NCBI RefSeq assembly: GCF_000006405.1
Contig: NW_003211397.1
Coordinates: 657,630-689,429, forward strand
DNA: 31,800 bases
Source: Perkinsus marinus ATCC 50983
Taxonomy: Eukaryota; Perkinsozoa; Perkinsida; Perkinsidae
Reading direction: 5' to 3'
Each line of letters begins with the position of its first letter. Position 1 is the stretch's first letter. A program made the position numbers and the translations under genes. The notes beneath the pieces were generated by a model. It ran no database searches. It was not told the origin of the DNA and saw nothing but the letters and a program-made list of their open reading frames with translations. Shown one piece after another: positions 7,202-15,805 of the stretch.

Positions 7202-10038
7202 ATACTCCATCTTAGGAAAAGTAATATATACACATGCGAGTAACACAACACATCCATCACTCCTAAGTTCCCACGTAGAGGTCACTAACATTGCTGTTGC
7301 CGCATTATTAGGAGCTTGAGAGCTATTCATATCCCTACTATACGCACCAATCACGTCCTTATGAACTGAGATTCTGCCGCGGTCCTCGGGGAAGCCTGAG
7401 AGGAAATAATCAACAAATTCCTATTCAACTGCCAGTGTGGGAAGTATGCATATGGTTGGTGACAATATGAAAACTTTGGCAAATTCTCGTTGGTTTCTGT
7501 ACATTTCTACCCGAATTCATATGTTAACTCCTACGACAAGCGAGGAAGGCGGACATATATATTCCTCCAAAACTATTCATACACTTCTCGTTATATTCCA
7601 ACTCAGCCCGTAAGCCGCGACTTTCATATGGAACTCCTGCGTACTCTTCCATCCTTGTCCCACCATATCGCACTGCCAAATCTATGAAAAAACGTCACAC
7701 GCCACAAAATTGCCGAATAATCATACCACAATTCTGCCATCTTCTGAGCAGGGCACTATATGATGAGTGACGATACCATCGTTAACCTCAAAAAGAATTC
7801 ATAAATTTTATGCAACTTTCACGACCGCAATTATTACAACGTCAGTGTGCTTGCCCGAGGGCAACTCAGTTTCTATTCCCCACTCCCCTGCAGCCTCGTC
7901 CATGCGCCAAATTCGCATCTTCGTTTTTTAATCTGATACCACGCCAGTCCGAACATATCTATCTCGTTATCATTGTATCTGGTGTAATACTCTATGAAAA
8001 ATCTGATATGCAGTAGACGTAAAATATATTTTCCCTATCATCAAAAGTATACTCGAAACTCACCTGTTTATCATACCCCACACTGACGAGGACACTGCCA
8101 TATTTAAGATCAACCCAGGAGACCTGCCACACAAGGGAACTGTAGCCCCGGACCTCGCCTAGCAACACTTGCTTCTCCTTATCTGCAGTCAGTGCGAATA
8201 AATATGCACATGGTCAACTACATGTGTCGGTGAAAATATGAAAATTTTGAAGATATTTCCCAAAATTCCCACATGAATTTCATGTTGTCACCGACAAATG
8301 GAAAAAATCCAAACAAGGTTTTCGTTTTGTTGGTTTCTGTACACTTCTACCCGAGTTCGTATGCAATCTTGATAATTAGTGAGGAGCTCCTGAGCTCAGC
8401 TGAGGAAAGCGAACACATATTCCAACACTGCCTGCAGTAATCGATGAAAAATACAGGCAGCTCGAATTGAACCCACGCCCTCTCGATTGAACGATTTAAC
8501 CCAGTCCAATGCTCTCCCATTCCGCCAAATACTCACTAACATCTCCAATTGGAACAGTGGAGTCTCCAGCTAGCGTCTTGTATCGGACCAGTATACCCCG
8601 TCTCAAACGAGCACGAGACCGGTCCAGTCCGTTGCTACCGAGCGATGTTCATCTGGCCAGAAGTCGTCCTTTCTTGTTGGAGGCATCATTTCAATGGTTA
8701 GTTATGAAAAGTTATGAAACTACCAGGAGAACCCATGGGCAACATTAGTAATAACTTCACAACAAGATACCGTCTAAATGAACGCTGTAGAAGCTACACA
8801 CACATGCGGGCCCTCCCCATCATCAGGAAGGGGGTCAGAAATCAAATATTCACAATAAGATCGGCTTACAGTGAAAACCAGGTGATAACTAAAACGCTAC
8901 CACATCCTTAGAAAGCAAGGAGTCATTCAGCTCTCAAAAATAACGTTCATAAAATCCTGCCGAGACTAGGAAAAATGTTCCGAATCAGCGATTATAATGG
9001 GGATAATCTCGACAACTGGCCGAAATCATGTTCCTAGCCATTTTGGGGGTCCAAAATTCGTTCCCTCCGGGAACATTTCAAGTTCCTCGAGGACTCCCTG
9101 TTAGAGAGAATAAGTGTTGCTCGCACTTGGCCGACCTTGACGAGAGATGATGGCGTCGGTCAATAGCATATGGTCTGTTGAAAAGGGTGGTGAAAATACA
9201 AATCCTCAAGTGGAAATCATATTGTGATTTTAATAAAGTAGTTTTCATTATGAAGACTATTAAATTGTCGAATCACTAGATATGGTGATTTCAGTTCTCA
9301 CGTTAGTACACTCACGTTAGCTATTTTGCAGTTTACCGAAATAAAGCGACTATAATGTTGGAGTATAAACCAATAGCATACAAAATACCAACCGTTTTTA
9401 CACATGTAAAACCGTTCCCCACGCTACCTGCTCGCCAATAGAGGACATGCGGTCCGATACGCACTTCTCCCAACATACCGTTTTGAACTAATACTTCCTA
9501 CTACAGCCGACTTTCCATCACTTTCCGAGCCTCGTCACTGCATAGGACGAGTTTTGCAACCAACATAGACGAGCCCTCCCCTAGGAACACTATATTGTGT
9601 GAACCCCATATGTCTATGAGAAATAACGGTCCCTAGGGTTTGATAACAATGGGGAAAATGATGGTTCTAATGTGATGATGACATTTACATGGGAAACTGA
9701 TCGAAGAATGTGTTCCTAGCCATACGTGGAAAATTGAAAATGAGTTTTCCCCTCCCGGGAACATTATAGGTTCCTGGATGATTCCGTAAACTACATTATA
9801 CGAGGCTTAACGGCTACACCAAATTTACTGCACCCAACGAGCTGAAACATTACCACCCACGCCCGAATTCTCACGTAATTTCAATCGCAGCCATTCCAGA
9901 GAGCTCAACAAGCTCAGCACCAGCCGGATGCTCCACGCTGCAGGACTTCCCTTCAACAGAGATTGTGCGGTCTGAAAGGCAGAATATGTCCAACCGAGTT
10001 ATCACCCAGTAGTAGTCGTGCACTGACCCCCTCCCCAT
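7163..10038 (-). CDS. SEC13: SEC13-like WD40 protein, internally shortened
   Basis: SEC13 forms COPII coats and part of the nuclear pore scaffold. Exons: 10038-9875, 8182-8064, 7918-7838, 7786-7727, 7681-7585 and 7395-7163. Recognisable blocks in order: HDYYWVITRLDIFCLSDR (blade 1), RGYSSLVWQVSW and YGSVLVSVGYD (blade 2), MRIWRMDEAAGEWG, PCSEDGRIVIW and AAYGLSWNIT (last blade). Introns of 51 and 45 nt close in phase. The first junction does not close with the best sites (donor phase 2, acceptor phase 1); a weaker donor after HPAG would fit. Compared with animal SEC13, about two middle blades are absent, from a 145-nt intron that carries a MITE remnant. The expected strand before EDRGRISVHKD is readable only in another frame. 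It may be a diverged functional gene or one in decay. The 1.7-kb first intron is packed with repeats. Confidence 0.62.
7396..7584 (+). repeat. Intron-family element forming almost the whole of an intron
   Basis: On the host (minus) strand the 189-nt intron of the SEC13-like gene begins GTGTATGAATAG, then GGAGGAATATATATGTCCGC and GAATTCGGGTAGAAATGTAC, and ends its element part at TTCCCACACTG. About 35 nt of ordinary pyrimidine-rich 3' intron follow. The element therefore supplies the donor side of the intron. Confidence 0.7.
7975..8038 (-). mobile_element. Partial MITE in a SEC13-like intron
   Basis: GTGTAATACTCTATGAAAAA, then GATATGCAGTAGACGTAAAA, matches the inner half of a reverse-orientation MITE. 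It lies within intron 8063-7919, exactly where WD blades appear to be missing. Confidence 0.6.
8194..8432 (+). repeat. Intron-family element, longest copy
   Basis: Contains AATATGCACATGGTCAACTA, GTCACCGACAAATGG, TTGGTTTCTGTACACTTCTA, TGATAATTAGTGAGGA and one satellite-like unit CTCCTGAGCTCAGCTGAGGA. It ends about 12 nt from the acceptor of the SEC13-like exon at 8182, with the usual orientation relative to that gene. Confidence 0.75.
8463..8530 (-). repeat. tRNA-like sequence with A and B boxes
   Basis: The minus strand reads TGGCGGAATGGG (fits an A box) and, about 45 nt on, GGGTTCAATTCG (B box), followed by a T5 run. Stems are poor and no anticodon arm is convincing. It directly abuts the element at 8194-8432, so it may be the tRNA-derived head of a SINE, or an independent tRNA relic. 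Confidence 0.5.
8540..9626. other. Intron interior of the SEC13-like gene, no exon found
   Basis: Several short open frames exist on both strands but none carries a recognisable motif or closes in phase with flanking exons. At 8991-9110 lies a diverged copy of the inverted-repeat family (GTTCCTAGCCAT, GTTCCCTCCGGGAACATTTC). The rest looks like unique intronic sequence. Confidence 0.5.
9627..9801 (-). repeat. Right arm of the distant inverted repeat
   Basis: Reverse complement of 3648-3822: CCTAGGGTTTGATAACAATG, GACATTTACATGGGAAACTG, CCCTCCCGGGAACATTATAG, ending CTACATTATA. It lies in intron 1 of the SEC13-like gene. No transposase or target duplication is visible. Confidence 0.8.
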
Positions 10039-10470
10039 CAGTAGAATCCACTCGTATGGCGTTAATAGAAGGGGCAGGCGTCTGCACTATATGGCGTATC
10101 GTCTGAGAGCGCCTCTGCCTGGAATTTGCCTGTTGGGAATAACAACATCAAAAACCCAAATACTACTTAAGACAGAGTGACCAAATCCAAGGATCGTATC
10201 GATCGTAGTGCTCCTCCGCACACCGTTTATGTTAGTCCAAGACTTCTGCCGAAACTACTAACTTCCGTCACCGAAAATTCCCACGTCCCGCACAATACCG
10301 CGGTTTATCGAATTCGCGCGTGATACGAAATTTTAGCGCGCGCCTTAAAATCACTTTGAAGCAACCTTGTTCTAGATGATGTAATTCTAAGAAATCCTCA
10401 CTTTCAAATCTCTTCGTTGAGTCTCCTAGTCCCCCTCGTAGGTCTATCGTTGGGTTTATTCATCTTCATA
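10039..10470. promoter_or_regulatory. Divergent intergenic region between SEC13-like gene and ACAD copy 1
   Basis: 432 bp between two divergent ATG codons (10038 minus, 10471 plus), so it should hold both transcription starts. No TATA box or repeated operator is evident. GCGCGCGCC lies at 10337-10345. AG acceptors such as CTCCTAG and CTCGTAG lie 30-50 nt upstream of 10471. Confidence 0.4.
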
Positions 10471-11817
10471 ATGTCAATGATTCAACAAGCGAAGCGTATG
10501 GGCGTGAACACTGAGGTCTTCGGTGATGCCTCCCCCTTTGGTGATCCCAACTGGTACCAGTCTTACAACTCTCCCTACTACGACGACTCCCACAAACGTC
10601 TTAGGGCATTCATGCGCACTCTGGTAGAGGAGAAGCTCATGCCTCACGTCCACGAGTGGGATGAGAACCTCGAGATTCCTCGTGAAGTCCACAAGATGCT
10701 CGGCCAGAGTGGTATCAACGTCCTCGCCATGGGTCACCCTTATCCTGTCGAGTACCAGTCCCCACCAGATGTGCTCAAGGGAGTGCCACTTGACACCTTC
10801 CATGAGTTGGTCCTCAGCGATGAGCTCGCACGTGCTGGTAGCGGTGGACTGGCCTGGGGTCTGGTCGGCGGTTTGACCATCGGCCTTCCCCCTGTGTTGA
10901 GGTTTGGCCCAAAGGCTATGAGGGACCGCATCGTGCCGGAGTGTCTGTCTGGTGAGAAGATCATCTGCCTGGCCATCACCGAGCCGACTGCTGGCTCTGA
11001 TGTTGCCAATATCCGATGCAGCGCTAAGAAGTCCTCTTGTGGGAAGTACTACATCGTCAATGGTGAGAAGAAGTGGATCACCAACGGTATTTGGGCTGAC
11101 TACTTCACGGTGGCTGTCCGCACTGGAGGCCCCGGTATGGACGGTATCAGTCTACTACTCATCGAGAAGACCATGCCTGGTGTCACTACTAGAAGGATGA
11201 AATGCTCAGGTGTTTGGTCCTCTGGCACCACTTTCATCTCCTTTGATGATGTCAAAGTCCCCATCGAGAACCTCATTGGTAAGGAGAATAAGGGCTTCAA
11301 ATGCATCATGCACAACTTCAACCACGAACGTCTTGCGCTGTGCGCTCTCACCAACCGCTTCGCTCGAGTGTGCTACGAGGAAGCCCTGAAGCATGCCAAC
11401 AAGCGCAAGACCTTCGGCAAGACCCTGGTCCAGCATCCCGTCATTCGGTTCAAGCTCGGCGAGATGGCTAGGCAGATAGAAGCCACTCACGCCTGGGTGG
11501 AGCAAGTCGCCTATCAAGTGGGGACGATGCATCCCCTAGAAGCTAACATGAAGCTTGGCGGAGTCACTGCCCTGTTGAAGGTTCAATGCACTAAAGTCTT
11601 CGAGTACTGTGCCAGAGAGTCGGCCCAGATCTTTGGTGGGTTGTCGTATTCTAGAGGAGGTGTCGGTGAGAAGGTCGAGAGGTTAAACCGTGAGGTAAGG
11701 GCTATGGCGGTGCCTGGTGGCAGTGAGGAGATCATGCTGGACCTCGGCGTCAAACAGATGTCCAAGTTGGCCGAGATGGCCAAGGTCCTCGTTGAACAGG
11801 TAGGGACAGTTTCCTGA
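10471..11817 (+). CDS. Acyl-CoA dehydrogenase, copy 1
   Basis: FAD enzyme that introduces the alpha-beta double bond into an acyl-CoA and passes electrons to ETF (or, in peroxisome-type enzymes, to oxygen). 448 residues, the full family length, in one exon. FAD and substrate motifs: CLAITEPTAGSD and KKWITNG in the middle, GGLSYSRGGVGEK near the end. The usual late catalytic Glu is replaced (AVPGGSEEIM), as in long-chain and isovaleryl enzymes, where the base lies earlier; Glu286 in HERLAL is the likely base. Chain preference cannot be read. The start is the first ATG (MSMIQQAKRMGV); the hydrophobic reading upstream has no ATG. It ends VGTVS, with no sorting signal seen. Its tandem partner starts 157 bp downstream. 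Blocks of about 480 and 220 bp are nearly identical to copy 2 while the rest has diverged. Confidence 0.93.
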   Translation: MSMIQQAKRMGVNTEVFGDASPFGDPNWYQSYNSPYYDDSHKRLRAFMRTLVEEKLMPHVHEWDENLEIPREVHKMLGQSGINVLAMGHPYPVEYQSPPDVLKGVPLDTFHELVLSDELARAGSGGLAWGLVGGLTIGLPPVLRFGPKAMRDRIVPECLSGEKIICLAITEPTAGSDVANIRCSAKKSSCGKYYIVNGEKKWITNGIWADYFTVAVRTGGPGMDGISLLLIEKTMPGVTTRRMKCSGVWSSGTTFISFDDVKVPIENLIGKENKGFKCIMHNFNHERLALCALTNRFARVCYEEALKHANKRKTFGKTLVQHPVIRFKLGEMARQIEATHAWVEQVAYQVGTMHPLEANMKLGGVTALLKVQCTKVFEYCARESAQIFGGLSYSRGGVGEKVERLNREVRAMAVPGGSEEIMLDLGVKQMSKLAEMAKVLVEQVGTVS

Positions 11818-11924
11818 TTCTCTTGTTGTGAGAAGAATCTTTCTCGCATACTTCGGTGGTAGTTAGTCTTATAATAATTACCACGTAGCTGAATATACGG
11901 GCTCGATCTAGGTCGTTTGGTTAT

Positions 11925-11940
11925 CCCTTTTTTTTGTCAG
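11925..11940 (+). promoter_or_regulatory. Pyrimidine-rich 3' splice acceptor before ACAD copy 2
   Basis: TCCCTTTTTTTTGTCAG directly followed by GCGGAGCAGG, 33 nt upstream of the ATG at 11974. No cis donor with coding sequence is evident in the 100 bp before it, so a spliced-leader acceptor is likely. Confidence 0.55.
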
Positions 11941-11973
11941 GCGGAGCAGGAGAACGCTGCGAACAAGAAGCAA

Positions 11974-13380
11974 ATGGCGATGGCTCGCAGTATGGGCGTC
12001 AACACTGATGTCTTCGGTGATGCGAACGCCTTTGGTGATCCATATTGGTATCAAGCCGGAAATAGTCCTTTCTACAACGAGAGCCACAAGAAGCTCCGTG
12101 AGTACGTTAGGGACCTTTTTGAGAAGGAGGTCTTGCCTCACGTTTTTGAGTGGGACGAAAATCTGGAGATTCCTCGGGAGGTGAGCGCGGCGTGATTCTC
12201 TCACCGTTTTAGTCAGTCGAATTTGCCTCAGGTGCACCGTCGTATGGGCGCACTCGGCCTCACGTCCTTGGCGATGGGCCATCCTTACCCCGTTCAGTAT
12301 GGCGGCATCCCTAAGTTTCTCGAGGGTGTCAAGATTGACGTTTTTCATGAGCTCATTGTCTCTGATGAGCTGTGCCGATGTGGAAGTGGTGGCGTGGCCT
12401 GGGGTCTGGTCGGCGGTTTGACCATCGGCCTTCCCCCTGTGTTGAGGTTTGGCCCAAAGGCTATGAGGGACCGCATCGTGCCGGAGTGTCTGTCTGGTGA
12501 GAAGATCATCTGCCTGGCCATCACCGAGCCGACTGCTGGCTCTGATGTTGCCAATATCCGATGCAGCGCTAAGAAGTCCTCTTGTGGGAAGTACTACATC
12601 GTCAATGGTGAGAAGAAGTGGATCACCAACGGCATTTGGGCTGACTACTTCACGGTGGCTGTCCGCACTGGAGGCCCCGGTATGGACGGTATCAGTCTAC
12701 TACTCATCGAGAAGACCATGCCTGGTGTCACCACTAGAAGGATGAAATGCTCAGGTGTTTGGTCCTCTGGCACCACTTTCATCTCCTTTGATGATGTCAA
12801 AGTCCCCATCGAGAACCTCATCGGTAAGGAGAATAAGGGCTTTAAATGCATCATGCACAACTTCAATCACGAGCGCTTTGCCCTGTGCGCCCAGACGAAC
12901 AGGTTTGCTCGTGTATGCTACGAAGAGGCTCTCAAGCACGCCCACCGCCGCAAGACCTTCGGTAAGCCTCTTATCCAGCATCAGGTCATACGATGGAAGC
13001 TCGCGGAGATGTCCAGGCTCATTGAGGCCACTCATGCGTGGCTCGAGAATGTGGCTTATCAGCTGTCCACTATGCATCCTCTAGAAGCTAACATGAAGCT
13101 TGGTGGAGTCACTGCTCTGTTGAAGGTTCAATGCACTAAAGTCTTCGAGTACTGTGCCAGAGAGTCGGCCCAGATCTTTGGTGGGTTGTCGTATTCTAGA
13201 GGAGGTGTCGGTGAGAAGGTAGAGAGGTTAAACCGTGAGGTAAGGGCTATGGCGGTACCTGGTGGCAGTGAGGAGATCATGCTGGACCTCGGCGTTAGAC
13301 AAATGAGGAAACTCGCTGAAATGGCCAAAACTCTGGTCGCCGAGGATAATCAAACGAATGAGGCGGCGAGCAGACTGTAG
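11974..13380 (+). CDS. Acyl-CoA dehydrogenase, copy 2, with C-terminal SRL
   Basis: Tandem paralogue of copy 1; 451 residues from exons 11974-12180 and 12232-13380. The 51-nt intron (GTGAGC...CTCAG) has an in-frame stop and lies at IPRE|VHRR, where copy 1 reads straight through. Same family motifs (ITEPTAGSD, KKWITNG) and the same likely base, Glu283 in HERFAL. The last residues are AASRL: the final tripeptide SRL is an accepted variant of the peroxisomal signal PTS1, absent from copy 1. Middle and C-terminal blocks are almost identical to copy 1 at DNA level, the N-terminal domain and residues 285-355 clearly are not. The start is the first in-frame ATG after the acceptor at 11940, matching the start of copy 1. 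Confidence 0.93.
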
Positions 13381-13864
13381 AAGAAGTCTGATGGGGTTTC
13401 ATATGATTTGTCGTTTTCTGAGATTTTTATATCACGTGGATAATTGCCCATCCTTTTTAAGAATGGTCATCTCATTGGCGAATGGTATGTAATGTCGGTA
13501 ATTTCTTAATGCTTATATCCCTATCGCCTTGTAGTGTTGGTCAATTCTGACTAGTGAGCTCATTCAGGATGCATCTGATGGCGGTCTGCCAACACTACGG
13601 CGATGCAAGTTTGTTGTTGTCAGGGGAAGTTTGCGCACCAAGCAATTCTTACAGGTGCTAGTCTAATTGCATCTTGCTGTTGGCGCTGGACGCATGGACT
13701 TCATGGTACGCTTCACCGCATCACATTAGTTATCTGGGAGTGTTGGCTGAGACTGGGTGGTAGCGTATTGAACAGCGGTGACAACACCGAACCTCTCAGG
13801 ACGCCGTGCTTTGGCTCGGCACACAATAAGATAACTCTTTCAAACTCAGCAATCTTGAGATTAC
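13381..13864. other. 3' flank of ACAD copy 2 with an inverted repeat
   Basis: No gene supported. Arms at 13525-13540 (CGCCTTGTAGTGTTGG) and 13589-13602 (CCAACACTACGGCG) can pair around a 48-nt loop. They could act in RNA 3' end formation or be an element relic. Confidence 0.5.
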
Positions 13865-14221
13865 TCACCTACTAGGTGAGACTTGAGGACTACTCAAATG
13901 AGTAGTAATTGTACTTGGTATACGACTGTACAGATGAGCAAATACTCGTTCAAGGATGTCACCTTCGGGTGCCCCTTCAAAGGTGTCTTCTGTAAATGAA
14001 TGGTCCAATGTAAATAACATTGGGACATTTTGCACTACTCTCTGGTCCAGGTCGATCACAGTGTCGCTCGCTAACAATAATCGCGTTGAAATTGACGTTG
14101 AAATTTTGGGACTCCCTCCCAAAATCTCAGTCACGGGACAGACCTCCCTCATCGGTCCCTTCATCGGAGCCATGTCAGGGCTACGTCCAGTCTCCTGGGT
14201 TAACGCGAGATCACTAATCAT
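13865..14221 (-). CDS. Hypothetical protein or 5' exon
   Basis: Unrecognised 118-residue frame starting MISDLALTQETG and ending at a strong donor-like AG|GTGAGTAAT, so it may continue into an exon I could not find. Composition is protein-like (for example DTVIDLDQRVVQNVPMLFTL) with acidic and Ser/Thr-rich parts and no membrane segment. The opposite strand also has an open frame, so coding direction is not certain. Confidence 0.35.
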   Translation of the reverse strand: MISDLALTQETGRSPDMAPMKGPMREVCPVTEILGGSPKISTSISTRLLLASDTVIDLDQRVVQNVPMLFTLDHSFTEDTFEGAPEGDILERVFAHLYSRIPSTITTHLSSPQVSPSR

Positions 14222-14269
14222 AGGAAAATGATAATTACTTGAGACTTAACTAATGATTACCTACTAGCA

Positions 14270-14498
14270 CTACTAGCCTAGCACAGCTTAGAATATACTA
14301 AGCTTGGGGAACAGTACCGACACAATTGTCACAACACGAGGGAGATCTGCAAGCCTTCGATCCTCTCCACTCTACCTAGTCGACTAACGCCGTTGATAAA
14401 TTCATGAAAATGTATAGATGTTCAGTTGAACTACTAGCCTAGCACAGCTAAAGATACTAAGCACAGGAGGAACAGGGCGACACAATTGTTACAACACA
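14270..14498 (+). repeat. Direct repeat of about 68 bp, two copies
   Basis: Copies at 14270-14337 and 14431-14498 share CTACTAGCCTAGCACAGCT, GATACTAAGC or its variant, and CGACACAATTGTTACAACAC, with scattered changes. Function unknown. Confidence 0.7.
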
Positions 14499-14601
14499 AA
14501 AATTGCAATGGGAGCCATCACAGCGTGCAGGATTAGCAACGGCGCTCAGTTGATATACTCCATATAACTAGGGCCACATGCCAATTCATCCGTATCTAAT
14601 T

Positions 14602-14868
14602 TCACCAGCAGGTAGCCTCTCGTCTAGTAATGCATTCCAGATGCGAATCACAAGACTCGCACATGAGATTCACCAAGTGGGATGAGCTGCATCCGCATTT
14701 GACCATTCGCAGGTTAATCATGCGAACAGCTGTGGCGTGCAAGCCGCTCTTAACGACGAAGTGAGTACAATGAGGAAAATTATTCTGGCTACGAGGATCA
14801 TTATTGGCAATCTGTATCAGTTCATATATTGCGGTTTTGTGTTTACGAAAATGGTCGGATGTGTCCAT
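14602..14868 (-). CDS. Small Cys-rich hypothetical protein
   Basis: Possible 88-residue protein from MDTSDHFRKHKTAIYELIQI to ATCW. The C-terminal half has seven Cys, including CGC and CESC, and could bind metal. No domain recognised. The frame stays open upstream of the ATG, so it may be an internal exon. It lies downstream of, and on the same strand as, FKBP2. Confidence 0.3.
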   Translation of the reverse strand: MDTSDHFRKHKTAIYELIQIANNDPRSQNNFPHCTHFVVKSGLHATAVRMINLRMVKCGCSSSHLVNLMCESCDSHLECITRREATCW

Positions 14869-15040
14869 TGAGCCGGATGAACATGTAGTGTGTAGAAAAC
14901 ACAAGTAATTCCCACCAACGAAAAGGCTGCTATCATGAGACTAAACTGAATCTTTGTCTTAAAGGTCATCTTCTACTCCTTCCTCGACGAGATCCTCGCC
15001 ACCCTGCAAGCGACTCGTCATGCAATCACACGCATGCCCA

Positions 15041-15723
15041 TTATTCCCTCACTTTGCCATCTTTGTCCTCTTCCTTCTCCTCGCTATCAAATAGGGGGTC
15101 CATGTCATCCTCGTCGTCCTCGTCCAGAATGTCGTCATTATCATCGGCGTTGATAGAGATCAACTCAACATCGAAAACGAGAGTGGCGTTGCCGGGAATC
15201 TTAGGAGGAGATCCACTCTGGCCGTACCTTCCTCGCGACATGCATCATACATAAGAGCGATATGAATACTCACCCGAGATCAGCTGGTATGGTCAAACGT
15301 CTCTGCTCACCAGGACACATACCGAGGATGCCCAGGTCCCAGCCTTTAATGACCTTAACCGAAAATTGTTGACGAGACTGAAGCCAAGGGAGCTTACCAT
15401 GCCTTGCCCGAGAGTGAGCTTGAAAGGCTCCTTCCTATCACGACTACTGTCGAACTTCTCAGCGGTGGCTCTCAACCAGCCTGTGTAGTGAACTGCTACA
15501 GCGTCCCCGTCTTTGGCAGGCTCATCACAGGGCGTTTCCGCTCGGCGTCTGGGTGACACTGATGGCATCCAAGCGAATCGGGTGTCACTTACTTGACGCC
15601 AATGCGGAGACTATCACTCGGAGGGAGATCTGGGCGAGGCTTTGGTGCGACATCCTCATCGGTCTTGCATAGGGCCCCCATAACAACAGCAGTGATGGCA
15701 ACGACGCCGCGGTAGATCAGCAT
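15041..15723 (-). CDS. FKBP2: FKBP2-type peptidyl-prolyl isomerase, ER luminal
   Basis: Speeds cis-trans isomerisation of Xaa-Pro bonds; FKBP2/FKBP13 acts in the secretory pathway. Exons 15723-15593, 15548-15398, 15353-15274 and 15227-15041 join in phase to 182 residues; introns are 44, 44 and 46 nt. It begins with a signal peptide ([19 protein letters not shown]). [20 protein letters not shown] matches the FKBP2 entry strand. Active-site residues are kept: Tyr of HYTG, Phe-Asp of KFDSS, Arg of SRDR, Val-Ile-Trp of VIKGW, Tyr of LGYG and Phe of LVFDVEL. A tail of about 35 residues, rich in Asp/Glu, ends KVRE rather than HDEL/KDEL. The ATG is 9 nt after a T-rich CAG acceptor, so it is probably trans-spliced. 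Confidence 0.92.
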
Positions 15724-15732
15724 GTCGTGGTG

Positions 15733-15752
15733 CTGGGTAGAAAAAAAAACTA
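15733..15752 (-). promoter_or_regulatory. Acceptor site before FKBP2
   Basis: The minus strand reads TTTTTTTTTCTACCCAG, then a 9-nt leader and the ATG. Strong polypyrimidine tract and CAG with no visible upstream coding exon: candidate spliced-leader site. Confidence 0.55.
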
Positions 15753-15805
15753 CCGAATCGGAATTTTACTCAACTTTCGCGGAAGAGAGCATGCCCCTCG
15801 AGCAT

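Noticed and set aside
8463-8530. A functional tRNA gene here and at other T-arm sites
   Set aside because: Stems do not pair, apart from the T-arm. Only 29224-29294 forms a full cloverleaf.
8509-8911. Two plus-strand frames of 65-79 residues
   Set aside because: They lie within the repeat-filled intron of the SEC13-like gene, have no motif, and do not close in phase with any exon.
9028-9048. Resemblance to the dinoflagellate spliced leader (TAGCCATTTTGG)
   Set aside because: The left half belongs to the inverted-repeat family seen at 3648 and 9627 (GTTCCTAGCCAT), and the leader's 3' end CTCAAG is absent. Probably chance.
10417-10470. Hydrophobic N-terminal extension of dehydrogenase copy 1
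   Set aside because: It has no ATG, only TTG, and copy 2 has nothing similar. The ATG at 10471 aligns with the start of copy 2.
10474-13328. Several 60-110 residue frames opposite or offset within the two dehydrogenases
   Set aside because: They are shadows of the GC-rich coding frames and carry no motifs of their own.
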